Shown one piece after another: positions 61,211 to 64,000 of a stretch of DNA of 64,000 bases (its first letter is position 1; the number at the start of each line of letters is the position of its first letter). The notes beneath the pieces were generated by a model. It saw nothing but the letters and a program-made list of their open reading frames with translations, did no database searches and was not told the DNA's origin. The translations under genes were made by a program, and so were the position numbers. Origin of the DNA: Pontibacter beigongshangensis (lineage in GTDB: Bacteria > Bacteroidota > Bacteroidia > Cytophagales > Hymenobacteraceae); the NCBI RefSeq assembly GCF_014332515.1, contig NZ_VFSD01000005.1, positions 186,001-250,000 on the forward strand, given 5' to 3'.

Positions 61211-61445
61211 AAAAAGCCGATAAAATTCTTTCTGCTGCACTCTCCTCTACTTCTTATGTGGGTATTTTTTTTCAATGATAGTACAATTATAATTAAAAAT
61301 TATAATTAATCACATTAATATATCGTTAAATTCTAATACTTATTTCATTTTCGCCAGTCTGTTTAAAATGGCTGGCCAAAAATCTTTCAGCATATTGCCG
61401 GTTGTACTTACCTTTGCCCCTACATACTATCGCCATTACAATTAC

Positions 61446-62660
61446 ATGATCAACCCAAAACAGCTGGCCATTAAAGATTTTGTGTACAGGCTGCCAGAGG
61501 AGCGTATCGCTAAATTTCCGCTGCCGGAGCGCGACCAGTCCAAACTACTGCACTACCAGCAGGGAACCATCGCAGACTATAAGTTCACCGACATTCCGGA
61601 GCTGCTTCCTAAGAACACGCTGCTGGTTTTTAACAATACCAAAGTAGTGCAGGCAAGGCTGCTGTTTCAGAAAGATACAGGCGGCCTGGTAGAGATCTTT
61701 TGCCTGGAGCCCGTGCTGCCGCACCGCGAGGTGCAGCTGGCCATGCAACAGACGGGCGACTGCACCTGGAAGTGCCTGGTAGGAAACAACAAACGCTGGA
61801 AGAGCGATAGCCTGAAATTAAATTTTGAAGGAGGCACGCTTACGGCACTACGGCAGGCACAGCAGGAAGGGCATTTCCTGATCAGTTTCTCCTGGTCGCC
61901 GGCAGAGCTTAGCTTTGCGGAGGTGCTGGAGCGTTGCGGCCGCCTGCCGCTGCCCCCCTACCTGAACCGCGACCTCACCCCCGACGACAACACCCGCTAC
62001 CAGACCATTTATGCACACCACCAGGGAGCCGTAGCCGCCCCCACGGCAGGTTTGCACTTTACGGATGGGGTTATGCGGCAAGTGCAGGAGCAGCAGATCG
62101 ACACCGCCTACCTCACACTGCACGTGGGAGCCGGCACCTTTAAACCCGTGAAAGCCGACACCATGGCCGCCCACGACATGCACGCCGAGCAACTTATGGT
62201 ATCGAAACAGGTAGTGGAGCAGGTGCTGCAACACCTCGGCAACCCTATTATTCCGGTTGGCACCACCTCCATGCGCAGCCTCGAAAGCCTGTACTGGCTG
62301 GGAGCGCTCCTGCTGCAGAACCCGGCACTGGCACCAGATGCCCTGCTCATAAACCAGTGGCTCCCGTACGAAACAGCAACACCACCCACTGCCACAGATG
62401 CCCTGCAGGCCATCCTGACCTACCTGGACCAACAGCAGACAGCATTTCTGCACGCCAGCACCCAGATCCTAATTGCGCCCGGCTACGATTTTAAGATTTG
62501 CTCCGGTCTTGTCACTAATTTCCATCAGCCCGAAAGCACGCTATTGCTGCTGGTGTCGGCGCTGGTTGGTGAGAACTGGCGAACCATTTACCAGCATGCC
62601 CTCGACAACGGCTACCGCTTCCTGAGCTACGGCGACAGCTCTCTGCTGATGCGGGAATAG
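61446..62660 (+). CDS. queA: S-adenosylmethionine:tRNA ribosyltransferase-isomerase QueA
   Basis: 404 residues from the ATG at 61446; a longer frame from 61368 adds a non-conserved stretch. LPEERIAKFPLPERDQSKLL, LLVFNNTKVVQARL, RCGRLPLPPYL, TIYAHHQGAVAAPTAGLHFT, LTLHVGAGTFKPV and TNFHQPESTLLLLVSAL are the QueA landmarks. The enzyme moves the ribosyl part of S-adenosylmethionine to preQ1 in tRNA, giving epoxyqueuosine, in the cytoplasm. It is longer than the ~345-residue enterobacterial form, as is usual in Bacteroidota. It is a housekeeping gene, unrelated to the glycan clusters. Confidence 0.95.
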   Translation: MINPKQLAIKDFVYRLPEERIAKFPLPERDQSKLLHYQQGTIADYKFTDIPELLPKNTLLVFNNTKVVQARLLFQKDTGGLVEIFCLEPVLPHREVQLAMQQTGDCTWKCLVGNNKRWKSDSLKLNFEGGTLTALRQAQQEGHFLISFSWSPAELSFAEVLERCGRLPLPPYLNRDLTPDDNTRYQTIYAHHQGAVAAPTAGLHFTDGVMRQVQEQQIDTAYLTLHVGAGTFKPVKADTMAAHDMHAEQLMVSKQVVEQVLQHLGNPIIPVGTTSMRSLESLYWLGALLLQNPALAPDALLINQWLPYETATPPTATDALQAILTYLDQQQTAFLHASTQILIAPGYDFKICSGLVTNFHQPESTLLLLVSALVGENWRTIYQHALDNGYRFLSYGDSSLLMRE

Positions 62661-62680
62661 CCATAGTTTACGGATCAGGA

Positions 62681-62733
62681 GCTGCAGCAGCAGAAGGTTA
62701 AGGCTACCGAGGGCCGTTTTGATTCGAATAATT
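62681..62733 (+). repeat. Dispersed intergenic repeat, copy 16 (diverged stem)
   Basis: GCTGCAGCAGCAGAAGG, a stem around CTACCGAGGG, TTTT and GATTCGAATAATT. It lies 20 bp 3' of queA, same orientation. Confidence 0.75.
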
Positions 62734-62953
62734 CAGGTATTCATTGCTATTGGTTGGCTGTTGTACCACCTCCTGCTTTACCTCACTTCCCGCAAAAACC
62801 CTACAGCATAACAGAGAAATGAAGTAATGACAGAAGCAGGGCAAGGTTATTTATTCTCTTCCGAAAGTTTCTTGCTTTTATCATTCCGCCTGCCGCCTCT
62901 CTCAACCTGAAATAGTTCTTCTCGAGAGGAGGTAATTGAAATACTCAGGAAAG

Positions 62954-63008
62954 AGCAGCTGCATCAGCAACATAAAAAGCTCCGGAGGGGCAAAAGCATT
63001 CAAATAAT
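62954..63008 (+). repeat. Dispersed intergenic repeat, copy 17
   Basis: AGCAGCTGCATCAGCAAC, an A-rich spacer, GCTCCGGAGGGG, no strong T tract, and CATTCAAATAAT. It abuts the start of the chimeric ORF at 63016. Confidence 0.78.
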
Positions 63009-63015
63009 CTGACAG

Positions 63016-63606
63016 ATGACCTCTGAGAAACGAAGCACCAGGTTCCCGGCTATAGCTGAACCCTATTGGGGCGTCATCTTTATTCTGGTGGTAAACAGCA
63101 TCAACTACTACCTTACCTACTCCGTTATCAGGTTCAACTTATTCTTTCTGGCCACCTACACCATCTATACGTTGCAGGGGCTTATTACCTGGTACGCCTG
63201 CTATTGGGTTATTTTCCGGCTCGACAAGTACCTGCCATACGAGGAGAACTTTCTGAAACGTGTGTCGGTGCAGGTACTGCTTACCAGTGTGGTGACGCTG
63301 TCGCTGATTACCGGCCTCACAGTACTTACCAACGTGCTGTTCACCAGCGAGCCTATGCAGCAGTGGTATATAAATGAGCAGGGAGAGCAGAAAAGCGGGC
63401 TGGGTTTGCTAACCGACACTTTTAACGGCCGCTTTGCCTTCGGCCACGGTGGTGCCGGCTTGGGTGCAGGCAGTGCCTTGTACTACTTTCCGCACAATGG
63501 CGCCATTGTCTTCCTCTCCGTTAACCTGGGCACCCTTACCAAATCACCCGGCGCCGACCAAGCAGAAGAGGCACAGCACAGGATACTGGAACTGCTGGTA
63601 CAGTAA
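63016..63606 (+). CDS. Chimeric ORF: LytS-type sensor membrane domain joined to a serine beta-lactamase-like C-terminus
   Basis: 196 residues. Residues 1-115 hold about three to four membrane helices with YWGVIFILVVNSINYYLTY, TIYTLQGLITW, RLDKYLPYEENFLKRVSVQVLLT, the layout of LytS-type histidine-kinase membrane domains in Bacteroidota. Residues about 127-196 (GLGLLTDTFNGRF, FGHGGAGLGAGSALYYFPHNGAIVFLSVN, ending AQHRILELLVQ) match the C-terminal third of class C beta-lactamase-like serine hydrolases: the G-H-G-G triad-like motif is there but the S-x-x-K and Y-x-N motifs are absent. The junction lies near residues 118-127. Neither part is complete, so the product is probably a fusion left by deletion of the kinase's catalytic half and the hydrolase's N-terminus; activity is unlikely. 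An assembly error is also possible. Confidence 0.7.
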   Translation: MTSEKRSTRFPAIAEPYWGVIFILVVNSINYYLTYSVIRFNLFFLATYTIYTLQGLITWYACYWVIFRLDKYLPYEENFLKRVSVQVLLTSVVTLSLITGLTVLTNVLFTSEPMQQWYINEQGEQKSGLGLLTDTFNGRFAFGHGGAGLGAGSALYYFPHNGAIVFLSVNLGTLTKSPGADQAEEAQHRILELLVQ

Positions 63607-63679
63607 TTGACAATTATAAATAGCAATCTGTTGATCTGTGGGTTGATGTTGGCTTTTAATTTTGTAAACCTACAGCGAC

Positions 63680-63715
63680 AACCTCTTCCTTTGGCTACCA
63701 GTAAAGAAAGAGGTT
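63680..63715. terminator. Possible terminator hairpin
   Basis: AACCTCTTCCTTT pairs with AAAGAAAGAGGTT at 12 of 13 positions around a 10-nt loop, 73 bp after the chimeric ORF. No T run follows. Confidence 0.4.
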
Positions 63716-63875
63716 AATGCTACAGCTACTCCTATTTCCCCTGTGATATCCCGAGGGCCACCTTGTGGTAAAGGAGGCGGTTAACATAAAGGAGGTAAAT
63801 GCCCGAGAATTCCGGCTACATTAAAATAGGGTATCAGCTTTTATGTACCAGAGGTAATTTTGTAAAGGCAGTAGT

Positions 63876-63925
63876 GCAGCATCAGCAAAAAAACCCTTTA
63901 GAAGGCCAATTTCATTAGAATAATT
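63876..63925 (+). repeat. Dispersed intergenic repeat, copy 18 (diverged stem)
   Basis: GCAGCATCAGC, AAAAAAA, a stem CCCTTTAGAAGG, TTTC and CATTAGAATAATT. Same orientation as the chimeric ORF. Confidence 0.8.
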
Positions 63926-64000
63926 TTATTTGTGCGGTAGCTGCCTTTTTGAAAGTATTGCGGCAGAAAGCTACAGCGCAAATAAAGCTAGCCAGGTGCA

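Larger units (their letters stand above)
60765..61445. other. Divergent intergenic region with two repeat copies
   Basis: 681 bp between the dehydrogenase start and queA. It holds repeat copies 14 and 15, both on the minus strand, and an AT-rich stretch with an ATTATAATTAAT-type run at 61,280-61,320 that probably includes the queA promoter. No gene seen. Confidence 0.55.
62661..63015. other. Intergenic region with two repeat copies
   Basis: 355 bp. It contains repeat copies 16 and 17 in the same orientation; copy 17 ends 7 bp before the start codon of the chimeric ORF. Nothing else is evident. Confidence 0.6.
63607..64000. other. 3' flank, no gene to the window edge
   Basis: 394 bp. It contains a hairpin at 63680-63715 and repeat copy 18. 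No gene begins before the window ends. Confidence 0.6.

Noticed and set aside
22252..63925. GCA-rich runs as a CRISPR array or microsatellite
   Set aside because: The runs are short, dispersed and always tied to the dyad and tail, with no regular spacers and no cas genes.

Overview
The window looks like a chromosome segment from a Bacteroidota bacterium, most likely Cytophagales/Hymenobacteraceae (Pontibacter-like). This is inferred from a type IX secretion type B C-terminal domain on a giant PKD/Ig-like surface protein, a PorP/SprF-family partner, LytS-like membrane text, a long-form QueA, frequent ATG starts without a strong Shine-Dalgarno sequence, and moderate GC. No rRNA, tRNA, CRISPR array, phage or insertion sequence was recognised.

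Layout. (1) 1-6.7 kb: the 3' part of a giant secreted repeat protein plus a PorP/SprF-family outer-membrane protein. (2) 8.4-15.5 kb: a signalling block with a hybrid histidine kinase, a sigma-54 activator response regulator, a second hybrid kinase whose HisKA histidine is replaced by Asn, and a stand-alone receiver. (3) 15.5-37.8 kb, plus strand: a Wzx/Wzy-type exopolysaccharide locus. It holds a priming sugar transferase fused to a receiver-like domain, a half-length TolC-like protein, a Wzz-like protein with a degenerate ATPase domain, a Wzy-like polymerase, eight glycosyltransferases, an acetyltransferase, an MBOAT/SGNH acylation pair, a pyruvyltransferase and two flippases. (4) 38.2-50.5 kb, minus strand: a membrane-rich cluster with a GT-C glycosyltransferase, a CgeB-like glycosyltransferase, GtrA, UbiA prenyltransferase, two paralogous unknown membrane proteins, a HAD phosphatase, an HTTM-like protein, and a GMC oxidoreductase with a Tat-exported small partner. 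(5) 51.6-57.2 kb: three tandem GT-C paralogues of the 38 kb gene. (6) 57.5-63.6 kb: a multidomain ThuA/PQQ-type dehydrogenase/PKD/cytochrome c lipoprotein, queA, and a chimeric ORF joining a LytS-type sensor N-terminus to a serine hydrolase C-terminus.

The parts probably work together as envelope polysaccharide synthesis and its regulation. The signalling block sits directly upstream of the exopolysaccharide operon. The 38-57 kb region may make or transfer a polyprenyl-phosphate-linked sugar (UbiA, HAD, GtrA and GT-C enzymes); this is inference.

The most striking feature not explained by genes is a family of 18 short dispersed intergenic repeats (about 32-62 bp). Each has a GCA-rich run, a short dyad usually centred on CTCCGGAG, a T tract, and a terminal ATTNGAATAATT-like box. 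Most lie 3' of a gene in the same orientation, and one forms a full intrinsic terminator. Other non-coding structures include a 23-bp-arm hairpin burying the purine-rich leader of the polymerase gene, a perfect 16-bp hairpin ahead of one unknown membrane gene, and a 44-nt tandem-dyad element shared by two intergenic regions of the minus-strand cluster.
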